This document shows positions 53,651 through 61,059 of a stretch of 64,000 bases of DNA, piece by piece (the first letter of the stretch is position 1; each line of letters begins with the position of its first letter). The position numbers were made by a program, and so were the translations under genes. A model generated the notes under the pieces. The model did no database searches, was not told the DNA's origin, and saw only the letters and a list, made by a program, of their open reading frames with translations. The DNA is taken from positions 6,324,001-6,388,000 of the forward strand of contig OY782765.1 in the NCBI GenBank assembly GCA_963678275.1, read 5' to 3'. The DNA comes from G963677445 sp963678275. GTDB taxonomy: Bacteria; Bacteroidota; Ignavibacteria; Ignavibacteriales; Melioribacteraceae.

Positions 53651-54307
53651 CCCTTTATAATTTTACTTTTTCTCCGAAGGAATGCCTATGGCAAATCCTT
53701 TGCAGAAAGGTAAAGGAAATAAATAAAACCAGAAAAAAAAGAACAACAAAGGAACAAACTTACCGCCGGCTGTCGATAAAAAATGAATGAAATTAGTCCC
53801 GATCAATTGTAGAGGCAACGCATGCCTTGTCTCTACGGCTGGAAACATTTCGGGACAGGTTTGGAGATTTTTCTGAATAAATCTGCAATGGGCTTTTGTT
53901 TGAGTGTTGCCTTCCCGCGCCGGAAAATGTTTTTCCCGCCTGACAAAAAGAGATTATTAATAAGTCAATTTTGTAGGACAGAATTGCATTCTGTCCCGGA
54001 CCGTAGGACAGGCTTTCCAGCCTGTCCCACTGCGGGTATTATCTCATTGCGAGAAGGCAAGCATAAGAGTGGTGAGTAACAAGATAAATAAAAGATAAAA
54101 ATTTCGGGTGGTGTCGGGGTGATGGGATTATAAATCATTTTTTATTACTCGGCGGGGAAGGACAGCCTGGAAAGGCTGTCCTACGGATTGTGACGAATAT
54201 CACCTGAATATTAATTTTAAAAAATCGGGTGATGATGTCTTGCATTTTTAGACCATTAGTATTATTTTGGGTACTGAACCGGAATACACAATTATATAAG
54301 ATATTTT
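53651..54307. other. Gene-free gap with dispersed repeats
   Basis: Near 53810-53843 is a hairpin-like TGTAGAGGCAACGCATGCC / TTGTCTCTAC element; related TTGTAGAGG words recur at 58740-58870. Bases 53973-54184 copy the end of the 50.6-51.6 kb repeat array. An 85-codon open frame at 53822 spans these repeats (it contains FCRTELHSVPDRRTGFPACP, the translation of the palindromes) and is not accepted as a gene. Confidence 0.7.
53973..54184. repeat. Isolated copy of the 277-bp array unit
   Basis: It begins with GTAGGACAGAATTGCATTCTG and continues with the GGACAGGCT/AGCCTGTCC hairpin at about 54004. From about 54090 to 54182 it matches 51545-51636 with a single visible mismatch (GGGATTATAAA against GGGATTTTAAA). 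The two matching copies bracket the PEGA/FGE-like gene. Confidence 0.88.
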
Positions 54308-56845
54308 ATGAAAAAACTGCTAACCGCGATATTGTTATATGCTATGGCTGTAACTTTTTCCGCCCAGGTTACCGGAAATATATCCTCCGGATTGATTAGA
54401 GACAATGTTACATTGGATATAAATCTTAATCCTCCAAATCTTGTATCACCTGAAAACGGGGTGAGCCATATTTCCATATTCCCCACTTTAGGATGGGACG
54501 CGGTTGTTGACGCTGTATCCTACAGGGTAACACTTGCCCCCGACGCGGTTTTCAGCAATATTTTATATAACAATACCACAACGGAATCATCGATAACTTT
54601 CGCTGAGACTGATTCCGGTTTCCCTCTTAGAAACAATACAACATACTACTGGAAAATCACCGCGATTTCCGCCGGGAATGATGAAGTCGAATCGGTGGTA
54701 TTTCATTTTATTACAAACCAAGAAGTTCAGGTTTTTCATGGAAACCCCACCGGGGGAATTGTTTATACCACTCCGACTAACTTTTCCTGGTATTTAGGAC
54801 AACCGACAACAGGTCTTAAATACAAAGTTCAGGTAACTTCAAATTCACTCGCGGGAAATGCGGATTGGACACAGGCTCCCGATTTTGAAAATATAACAAT
54901 ATCAACCAATCACAGTTTTACTTTATTAAAAGGGAAAACCTACTTCTGGCGTGTAATTGTACTGAATGAAGATGAAGAAGCGCTAAGTTATTCATCGGAT
55001 GTTCAATTCCAGACCGCCGGAGGAGCGGAAGTTCCCAATCCTTCATGGCCTGTCGGTGGAGCGGCGGTTTACAGCAACACACCATCTCTCTCATGGTATC
55101 TTAACAGCTACCAGCCTGATCTGACATATGACGCGAGGTACCGTCAGGATGGTGAAATAAACTGGAATGATATCGTTGATATTAACGCCATGAATGTAAC
55201 TCTGCCGGAACTCAGCCCAGGAAAAGATTATGAATGGCAGGTAAGATCGGTTTATAAACGGGGCACACCGGATGAGAGTGTTTCCGATTATTCATCAATA
55301 GAAAGTTTTGTTACCCAGGGTGAAGGCACTGTTTCAGCGCCGACCGCCTCTTATCCTGTTGACGGGGTCACAGTATATTCCACATCTCCCGGTTTATACT
55401 GGTATCTTGGCCAGTCAGGCGCGGGTCTTAATTATAACGTTTATTATAAAGAATCGGCGGCGGGGCAGTTTACTCACGCCGGAACGGCGAACTGCTGTTA
55501 TCTGCGGCTAAACAATCTGTCATCGGCCACCTCTTATGACTGGTATGTCACCGCCACTAACGGAACTGATTCATTATCCTCAGATACAGAAACATTTGTC
55601 ACATCAGGAAGCGGACAGGCAGGTTATCCGGTTTCCACATGGCCTGTGGGCAACCCTGTTATGTACACCGATACACCGTCACTGAACTGGTACCTGGAAG
55701 GAAACGCCTCCGGTGTAATAAAATATGTTGTAAGATGGAAACAGGATCAGAATTCGACTGACTGGAATACGGTTTTTGATGGGTCAGCCGATATAAATTC
55801 AGCTTATACAACTTCTTATACATTCGCTAATTCTCTCTCTTACGGTTCACAGTGGTACTGGGCTGTCGCGTCATACGACGGCAGCGACTATTCCGACTGG
55901 TCGGAAGGATCATTTAATATTATCGGCGCGGCCGCGGCGGGCGATCCGGTAATATCCTGGCCGGCAGGAGGAGAGATGATATATTCAACATCGGTGAATC
56001 TGTCATGGTATCTCAATGGTTCATCAGCCGGAATCGCCGGATATGAAGTTACATACAGCCGTTCGGATATTTACGCCCCCGAGGTTACCACAACTGAAAA
56101 TGTAAGCGCTAATTCACTTAGTTTATCTGATTTGGTTCCGGGCGCCACATACTACTGGAAAGTAAGAACCGATTATGGAAATGGTGTTTATTCGGGATGG
56201 TCAAATCCTGAAGGAAGATTTATCATTAATACAGGCAGCAACCCGATTCAGCCCATTGTTGGCGGCCCAACTAATGTTACCATACCTGTAAGCTCTCCTC
56301 AGCTAACCTGGTTTACTCCTTCGGCGCCCCCGCAGGGAACTACCTATAATCTTGAACTTTCAGACAACCCGGGATTTACCAGTCCGGAAATGTATTCAAA
56401 CCTCACATCACCTCAGCAGGTGGTAAATGGTCTGCAGCCTTCAGCATCTTACTTCTGGAGAGTTACCAGCAAAGATGGCAGCGGCAATTTATCATGGTAT
56501 TCGAACACCGGTGTTTTCAAAACCGCTTCGCAGTTAACCGGACTTGATGAAGATAATATCACACCGGAAAATTTCAGTCTGGAGCAGAATTACCCTAATC
56601 CGTTTAATCCCGCTACTGTTATTAACTTCACACTGCCGGAACAGAAATTTGTAACTCTCAGGATTTTTGATATGCTGGGCAGGGAAGTTCGGACCCTTAT
56701 AAGGGGAAGTATTGAAGAAGGTCACCATTCGGTGACATGGGATGGCCGAAACAGTTCCGGTCTTTCAGTTACTTCAGGCGCGTATATTTACCGGATATCA
56801 GCCGGAGATTTTACCTCTTCAAGAAAAATGCTGCTGCTTCGTTAA
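54308..56845 (+). CDS. T9SS-exported protein with seven fibronectin-III-like repeats
   Basis: An 845-residue secreted protein: signal peptide (MKKLLTAILLYAMAVTFSAQ), then about seven beta-sandwich repeats of roughly 95-105 residues between 40 and 750. Each has a conserved core such as TPSLSWYLN, STSPGLYWYLG or TSVNLSWYLN and ends in a Y-Y/F-W-x-V strand. The C-terminus is a classic type A T9SS sorting domain: NFSLEQNYPNPFNPATVINF, LRIFDMLGREV, GHHSVTWDGRNSSGL, SGAYIYRI. It should cross the outer membrane by type IX secretion and be anchored or released at the surface. Binding partners are unknown; there is no visible catalytic domain. Confidence 0.9.
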   Translation: MKKLLTAILLYAMAVTFSAQVTGNISSGLIRDNVTLDINLNPPNLVSPENGVSHISIFPTLGWDAVVDAVSYRVTLAPDAVFSNILYNNTTTESSITFAETDSGFPLRNNTTYYWKITAISAGNDEVESVVFHFITNQEVQVFHGNPTGGIVYTTPTNFSWYLGQPTTGLKYKVQVTSNSLAGNADWTQAPDFENITISTNHSFTLLKGKTYFWRVIVLNEDEEALSYSSDVQFQTAGGAEVPNPSWPVGGAAVYSNTPSLSWYLNSYQPDLTYDARYRQDGEINWNDIVDINAMNVTLPELSPGKDYEWQVRSVYKRGTPDESVSDYSSIESFVTQGEGTVSAPTASYPVDGVTVYSTSPGLYWYLGQSGAGLNYNVYYKESAAGQFTHAGTANCCYLRLNNLSSATSYDWYVTATNGTDSLSSDTETFVTSGSGQAGYPVSTWPVGNPVMYTDTPSLNWYLEGNASGVIKYVVRWKQDQNSTDWNTVFDGSADINSAYTTSYTFANSLSYGSQWYWAVASYDGSDYSDWSEGSFNIIGAAAAGDPVISWPAGGEMIYSTSVNLSWYLNGSSAGIAGYEVTYSRSDIYAPEVTTTENVSANSLSLSDLVPGATYYWKVRTDYGNGVYSGWSNPEGRFIINTGSNPIQPIVGGPTNVTIPVSSPQLTWFTPSAPPQGTTYNLELSDNPGFTSPEMYSNLTSPQQVVNGLQPSASYFWRVTSKDGSGNLSWYSNTGVFKTASQLTGLDEDNITPENFSLEQNYPNPFNPATVINFTLPEQKFVTLRIFDMLGREVRTLIRGSIEEGHHSVTWDGRNSSGLSVTSGAYIYRISAGDFTSSRKMLLLR

Positions 56846-57020
56846 GTGAAAATAATTTGCACATTATCAATCCGGAATCATCTTTCAATTATAAATTATC
56901 CTTAACCAGTTTAGCGACTCTTCACTTCTGCCTGCAAGATTATCCGTTAATAGTTAATTTCTACGTAAAATGGCAGGATTTTAATTAATAATTAATAATT
57001 AATTATTAATTATTAAAAGG

Positions 57021-57470
57021 GTAAAGGCGACCGCAGATTATTTTGATTGCGCTGATTTCGCGGATTGAGGCGGGAAGAAGGGCCGCAAAATCACCAAAAC
57101 ACTAAATCCCACAAAATGCTGACAAAAACCTTAGTAGCAAAGGTAAGCACCCGCAAGATTAAACCTTATTAACCTTATTCGACAGGTAAAAAAGTCCACA
57201 ACAGTTTTACGCGGAAAAAAATGTCTGAACCATGATTAAAGGATTGTATGATTTTTTCGGTATCGTTTTTTTATCAGAGTAAGAGTATTCTGTTAGTATT
57301 TAAGTTCTGCATAAAATAACAGGATTTTAATTAATAATGAATAATGAATAATGAAAAGTACAAAGGCGACCGCAGATTATTTTGATTGCGCTGATTTCGC
57401 GGATTGAGGCGGGAAGAAGGGCCACAAAATCACAAAATCACCAAATCCCACAAAATGCTGACAAAACCTT
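57021..57470. repeat. Pair of ~112-bp direct repeats
   Basis: Copies at 57021-57133 and 57359-57470 are nearly identical, each preceded by an AT-rich TAATGAAT or TAATTAAT minisatellite. A diverged third copy lies at 22764-22830, likewise preceded by such a minisatellite. The pairing of minisatellite and repeat at three places suggests one composite element. Confidence 0.8.
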
Positions 57471-57483
57471 AAATATAATTACT

Positions 57484-57694
57484 GTACTCCACAGATAAAT
57501 TATGGTGTACCTGACGGCACACTCATGATTTTGCGTTTATCTTTTTACCAATATGATGTCCCTAACGGGACATAAAAAATTAAATGATGTATAAATTGGC
57601 CCCGTCAGGGGCAAAATATTGGTAGAAAAAATATAAAATCAAACAGGTGTGCCGTCAGGTACACCATATAATACACTCGGAATTATATTCGGCG
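57484..57694. repeat. Complete nested palindrome (~210 bp)
   Basis: The outer arms are perfect 21-bp inverted repeats (57502-57522, starting ATGGTGTACC; 57647-57667, ending GGTACACCAT). Inside are TTTTACCAATAT and ATATTGGTAGAAAA, the self-palindrome GTCCCTAACGGGAC and the central GCCCCGTCAGGGGC. The whole could fold as one long branched cruciform. A partial copy is at 15429-15572, and a copy split by an insertion sequence is at 23316-25830. Confidence 0.9.
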
Positions 57695-57850
57695 CCTTAA
57701 GTTGGGGGATTAAATTTCAAAAAATTCGGTAAATGTAGTTCTGGTATATGAAATCACGACATAATAGTTTGCCGGGAGTCAGGAGTTCTGAAACAGGAAG
57801 TTTTATTGTGGGGGAGTTCCATTTACGGACCGGAAAGGAAATATTATGAA

Positions 57851-58489
57851 TTAATTTATATAACCATCGCCTAAGATAATTTCACGGTAGGTTTCGGCTT
57901 TGTTGAGGTAACTATCAACCTTATCAAAATGTTCTATCAGGAAATTAAGCCTTTTGGTTTCACTTTGCAAAGTCAAAATTTCCTGCTGCTGTTTTAAGTT
58001 CAGCCCCGATTTTTCGGCGATTTTAAAGGATTTTAAATTTGCGTTCTCCAGTTTCTTCCAATATTTATCGCCCAGTTCTATCTGTGTTCTGCTAAGAATT
58101 TTAAGGAATTTGTCCATCGCCAGATCAGCTTCGAATAAATCATTTGCCGTTTCTTCGAGATCCTCAAAGGGCAATATCCTTGCTTCGAGATATCCGTCAT
58201 CATGAAGATGGTTGGTAACAATCTGGAACCGTTTCAGTCCCAGAACATGGATATCCATCGCGCCGTTATCATATTTTTTTACAATTCTTGTGATATTAAC
58301 AAGTGATCCGATATTCGATATTGTATCGTCGATCTTTGATACAATACCGAAATTACCCCCATCATTAAGCACACGATGCACCATTTTTTTATATCGTTCT
58401 TCAAAAATATGCAGAGGATATACGGAACCGGGGAAAATTACCAGGTTCAATGGAAATACTGGTGTAATATTTTTTGTTTTGAATGACAT
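57851..58489 (-). CDS. Lon substrate-binding-domain protein
   Basis: A 212-residue protein made of the N-terminal (LAN/LonSB) domain of Lon protease without the ATPase or protease. ITPVFPLNLVIFPGSVYPLHIFEERYKKMV and MDIHVLGLKRFQIV are characteristic, and the C-terminal third is helical. Free-standing LonSB proteins are common, and their role is not established; substrate recruitment is a guess. AAGG lies 4 nt before the ATG. A hairpin with T-runs lies only about 20 nt upstream of the start codon. Confidence 0.88.
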   Translation of the reverse strand: MSFKTKNITPVFPLNLVIFPGSVYPLHIFEERYKKMVHRVLNDGGNFGIVSKIDDTISNIGSLVNITRIVKKYDNGAMDIHVLGLKRFQIVTNHLHDDGYLEARILPFEDLEETANDLFEADLAMDKFLKILSRTQIELGDKYWKKLENANLKSFKIAEKSGLNLKQQQEILTLQSETKRLNFLIEHFDKVDSYLNKAETYREIILGDGYIN

Positions 58490-58508
58490 AACCTTAGTGA
58501 CTAATGTT

Positions 58509-58553
58509 TAAAAAAAATGCCTGAAAGTCAAGGGTAACTTTCAGGCATTTTTT
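58509..58553 (-). terminator. Hairpin with T-runs just upstream of the LonSB gene
   Basis: Arms ATGCCTGAAAGT and ACTTTCAGGCAT (around CAAGGGTA) form a 12-bp perfect stem. On the + strand it is followed by T7, and on the - strand by T8, so it could end transcription in both directions. On the - strand its T-run ends about 20 nt before the LonSB start codon, the position expected for an attenuator. Confidence 0.75.
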
Positions 58554-58554
58554 T

Positions 58555-59246
58555 GGTTCTATGTGAAATATAGTGGGTAATTGAATTTGAGCCAGTGACA
58601 GACCACTTCGATCACTGAAAAAATTTTCTTTATTTCAAATACTTCCGGCTCTTTTTTTGTTAGTATATCGGCATTGTAATATTTTTAAAATGATGCAATT
58701 CAAGCGCCATTTTATGCATCTCCTACAGAGATGTTTTTCAAATTATCTATAATATGCTACAATAATGGAACCTCTACAAGGTTCTTTTATATCTCATTTG
58801 CCTTGTAGAGGCAATGATTATTGTAGAAAATAGTCAATAAAACAACAACAATCCTTGTAGAGGATTCACAAACCAGCCCCGGATAAAGAACTCCCTTGTA
58901 AAATTCAGGTCGATCGAATATGATAATACAGGGCTCCTGACATCACGTATATTGAAATGAGATAATTATATGTAATTTTCAAATTGTTTTATGCAAATAA
59001 AAATCATAAACGCAATTCTTTTTAACAGGATTTAAAATAACAGTTGCATGCGTATATACGCAACTAAAACTCTATATTGTTTTATTTCAACACTTTATAT
59101 TTCTGATGTCAGGAGCCCTGTAATAATAGTACAGCATTCATACGAGCTGTCAGGCAAATCATATTTTGGCGCTTGTGTATCTGTTCATTTACGTCGATTT
59201 GATAGTCGGCTGTTTTTTCATTACCCACTGGTTTTCATATAGAACC
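58555..59246. mobile_element. Transposase-less element with terminal inverted repeats (692 bp)
   Basis: The left end (58555-58593) reads GGTTCTATGTGAAA, then AGTGGGTAAT. The right end, reverse-complemented (59246-59208), reads GGTTCTATATGAAA, then AGTGGGTAAT, followed by a matching GCC. Inside lies another perfect 18-bp inverted repeat, ACAGGGCTCCTGACATCA at 58928-58945 and its complement at 59103-59120. Flanking 8-mers are ATTTTTTT and AGTTTTTT, possibly a decayed target duplication in a T-run. No transposase remnant is visible. It looks like a MITE or a deletion derivative of an insertion sequence; GG-starting ends would suit the ISL3 family, but this is not certain. Confidence 0.65.
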
Positions 59247-59364
59247 AGTTTTTTTAAAGCAAATATTTCATAAGAATTTAAATTCTAAGCAAAATGGTAG
59301 AATTTTTCGTTCTCCATCTATTTATACCAAAATTATTTGACAGAGTCTTGATATTTACTGTTGT

Positions 59365-59488
59365 GTCCTCCCCCGCCGCCAAAGAAAAGCGCTTTGTCGC
59401 CACCCCCTCCAAAGGGGGATAGAAGACACTATATCCCCCTTTGGAGGGGGTAGATCACAGCGTTTTTTGCTGTGAGACAGGGGAGGAC
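59365..59488. repeat. Single copy of the CCTCCCCC nested palindrome
   Basis: The outer arms GTCCTCCCC and GGGGAGGAC and the inner arms CCCCCTCCAAAGGGGGAT and ATCCCCCTTTGGAGGGGG pair with each other. It belongs to the same family as the tandem units at 831-1440 but lacks their shared tail. Confidence 0.85.
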
Positions 59489-59532
59489 TTAAACCTGGAG
59501 TGGTCAGTTCACTTTTTTCTGATTCGGCCTGT

Positions 59533-60270
59533 CTATAATTTTTTCATCGCGGCTTCGAATCTGGCGTTAACTGCTTCCCAGTCGATAACATTAAAGAATG
59601 CTGATATATAATCAGGGCGGCGGTTCTGATATTTAAGATAATAAGCATGTTCCCAGACATCGAGTCCCAATACAGGTGTGCCTTTTACATCAGCAACATC
59701 CATCAAAGGGTTGTCCTGATTCGGAGTTGATGTGATCTGAAGTTTGCCATCAGCCACAAGAAGCCATGCCCAGCCGGAACCGAAACGGGTAGCCGCGGCA
59801 TTAGAGAATTTATCTTTAAATTCATCAAATGAACCAAATGTTGATTTGATCGCGTCAGCCACTTTGCCTTTCGCGTCTCCACCTTTGTCAGGTCCCATGA
59901 TTGACCAGAAAAGTGTATGGTTGAAGTGGCCGCCGCCATTATTTCTGACTGCCGTGGAATATTTTGACACATCCTTAAGCAGATCTTCGAGTGATAATCC
60001 TGCCTGTTCCGTGCCTTCAACAGCAGCGTTTAATTTTGCCACATAACCGCCATGGTGTTTATTAAAATGAATGTCCATGGTCTTGGAATCAATGTATGGT
60101 TCTAACGCGTCGTAAGCGTAATTCAGTTTGGGTAATTCAAATTTCCCCATTTTTTTTATACTCCTGGAATTATTTTTTATAATAAAATTTTCAGTTACCG
60201 ATTCGATTTTAGCAACACCGCCGAGCAAAGGCAATGCGCCCAGAGTTTTGATGAAATTCCGCCTTTTCAT
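59533..60270 (-). CDS. Superoxide dismutase (Fe/Mn), with apparent Tat leader and internal start
   Basis: A 245-residue Fe/Mn superoxide dismutase converting superoxide to hydrogen peroxide and oxygen. Metal ligands are His68 (DIHFNKHH), His118 (HFNHTLFW), Asp204 and His208 (LDVWEHAYYLKY). The first 40 residues are extra: MKRRNFIKTLGALPLLGG is a twin-arginine-type leader, implying export of the folded metalloenzyme. AGGAG lies 5 nt before this ATG. A second ATG at 60150 (MGKFELPKLNYAYD, the normal cytosolic N-terminus) also has AGGAG, 10 nt upstream. Two products, exported and cytosolic, are therefore possible. I cannot tell Fe from Mn preference. Confidence 0.93.
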   Translation of the reverse strand: MKRRNFIKTLGALPLLGGVAKIESVTENFIIKNNSRSIKKMGKFELPKLNYAYDALEPYIDSKTMDIHFNKHHGGYVAKLNAAVEGTEQAGLSLEDLLKDVSKYSTAVRNNGGGHFNHTLFWSIMGPDKGGDAKGKVADAIKSTFGSFDEFKDKFSNAAATRFGSGWAWLLVADGKLQITSTPNQDNPLMDVADVKGTPVLGLDVWEHAYYLKYQNRRPDYISAFFNVIDWEAVNARFEAAMKKL

Positions 60271-60285
60271 ATTTTCTCCTTAATG

Positions 60286-60636
60286 TTAAACCGCAAATGA
60301 TTCACCGCAGCCGCATGTTTTATTCGCGTTGGGATTATTAAATACAAATCCCTTTCCGTTTAGGCCGCCGGAAAAATCAAGTTCGGTTCCCATCAGGTAA
60401 AAAAGGCTTTTACCATCAACGATAATTTTTACACCCTTGTCTTCAATAATGGTGTCGCTTTCTTTAACTTCGTTATCAAAGCCAAGACTGTAGGTGAAAC
60501 CTGAACAGCCGCCTCCTTTTATGCCGACTCTTAAACCAAACTTATCATCAATCTGATTTTCGAGCATAATAGATTTGATTTCACTCGCGGCGTTTTCGGT
60601 TACTGCGATTTCACCTTGTTGTATTTCATTCATCAT
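60286..60636 (-). CDS. Iron-sulfur cluster assembly accessory protein (IscA/ErpA family)
   Basis: A 116-residue A-type Fe-S carrier. The three conserved cysteines are in KGGGCSGFTYSLGF and KTCGCGESF near the C-terminus. Two adjacent ATG codons (60636 and 60633) are possible; GAAGG suits the second slightly better. It lies 15 nt upstream of the superoxide dismutase gene on the same strand, so oxidative-stress defence and Fe-S assembly may share a transcript. Confidence 0.92.
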   Translation of the reverse strand: MMNEIQQGEIAVTENAASEIKSIMLENQIDDKFGLRVGIKGGGCSGFTYSLGFDNEVKESDTIIEDKGVKIIVDGKSLFYLMGTELDFSGGLNGKGFVFNNPNANKTCGCGESFAV

Positions 60637-60673
60637 TTACCTTCAATTAAAATGACACAATATCCATTTTAAT

Positions 60674-60949
60674 CTATTGAACAATCGAACCGGGCTGAAA
60701 ATTCACTTTCCAGGAATTTTTATTCAGCCTGATAAACAGGTTTTCTTTTTCCAGTAAAATAATAAATTCATCAGTAAGTTTATATATTTTATTATAGGTG
60801 AGAGCAATATTTTTCCTTTCAAAATAATATTTAACCGCGTATTGGAGGTCTCTTAAAAAAATATTGCTGTTTTGATGAAGGGGATACTTCTCTTTCATAA
60901 AATTAAAAAACTGCTCTCTATTATTTATGAGCTCATTTATATAGTCCAT
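60674..60949 (-). CDS. Small conserved-looking hypothetical protein
   Basis: A 91-residue, mostly helical protein rich in Asn, Lys, Phe and Tyr, beginning MDYINELINNREQFFNFMKEKYP. I do not recognise a family. ATG 60949 has GGAG 8 nt upstream; an in-frame GTG lies three codons earlier. It precedes the IscA-type gene by about 40 nt and may be co-transcribed with it. The function is unknown. Confidence 0.6.
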   Translation of the reverse strand: MDYINELINNREQFFNFMKEKYPLHQNSNIFLRDLQYAVKYYFERKNIALTYNKIYKLTDEFIILLEKENLFIRLNKNSWKVNFQPGSIVQ

Positions 60950-61059
60950 CTTATACACTCCAAATCCTTAACATAGGTGAGCAAAAGCAAAAAAAGCGCA
61001 ATTTACCAGATCAATAAATTAAACATACAAATGGAAGGAAAAACAGTCAAGGATGAAAA

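Larger units (their letters stand above)
56846..57850. other. 1-kb gene-free region of dispersed repeats
   Basis: Contents in order: an AT-rich minisatellite (56981-57016); direct repeat copies at 57021-57133 and 57359-57470 (GCGACCGCAGATTATTTTGA..., GATTGAGGCGGGAAGAAGG..., CACAAAATGCTGACAAAA); a second minisatellite (57329-57354); and the complete nested palindrome (57484-57694). The last 150 bp before the next gene show nothing further. Confidence 0.75.

Noticed and set aside
53822..54079. 85-codon open frame
   Set aside because: It spans several palindromic repeats and contains TELHSVPDRRTGFPACP, the usual translation product of GGACAG palindromes rather than a real protein.
59048..59242. 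64-codon open frame inside the inverted-repeat element, as a possible transposase remnant
   Set aside because: There is no similarity to any transposase motif I know, and its end simply reads through the right terminal inverted repeat.
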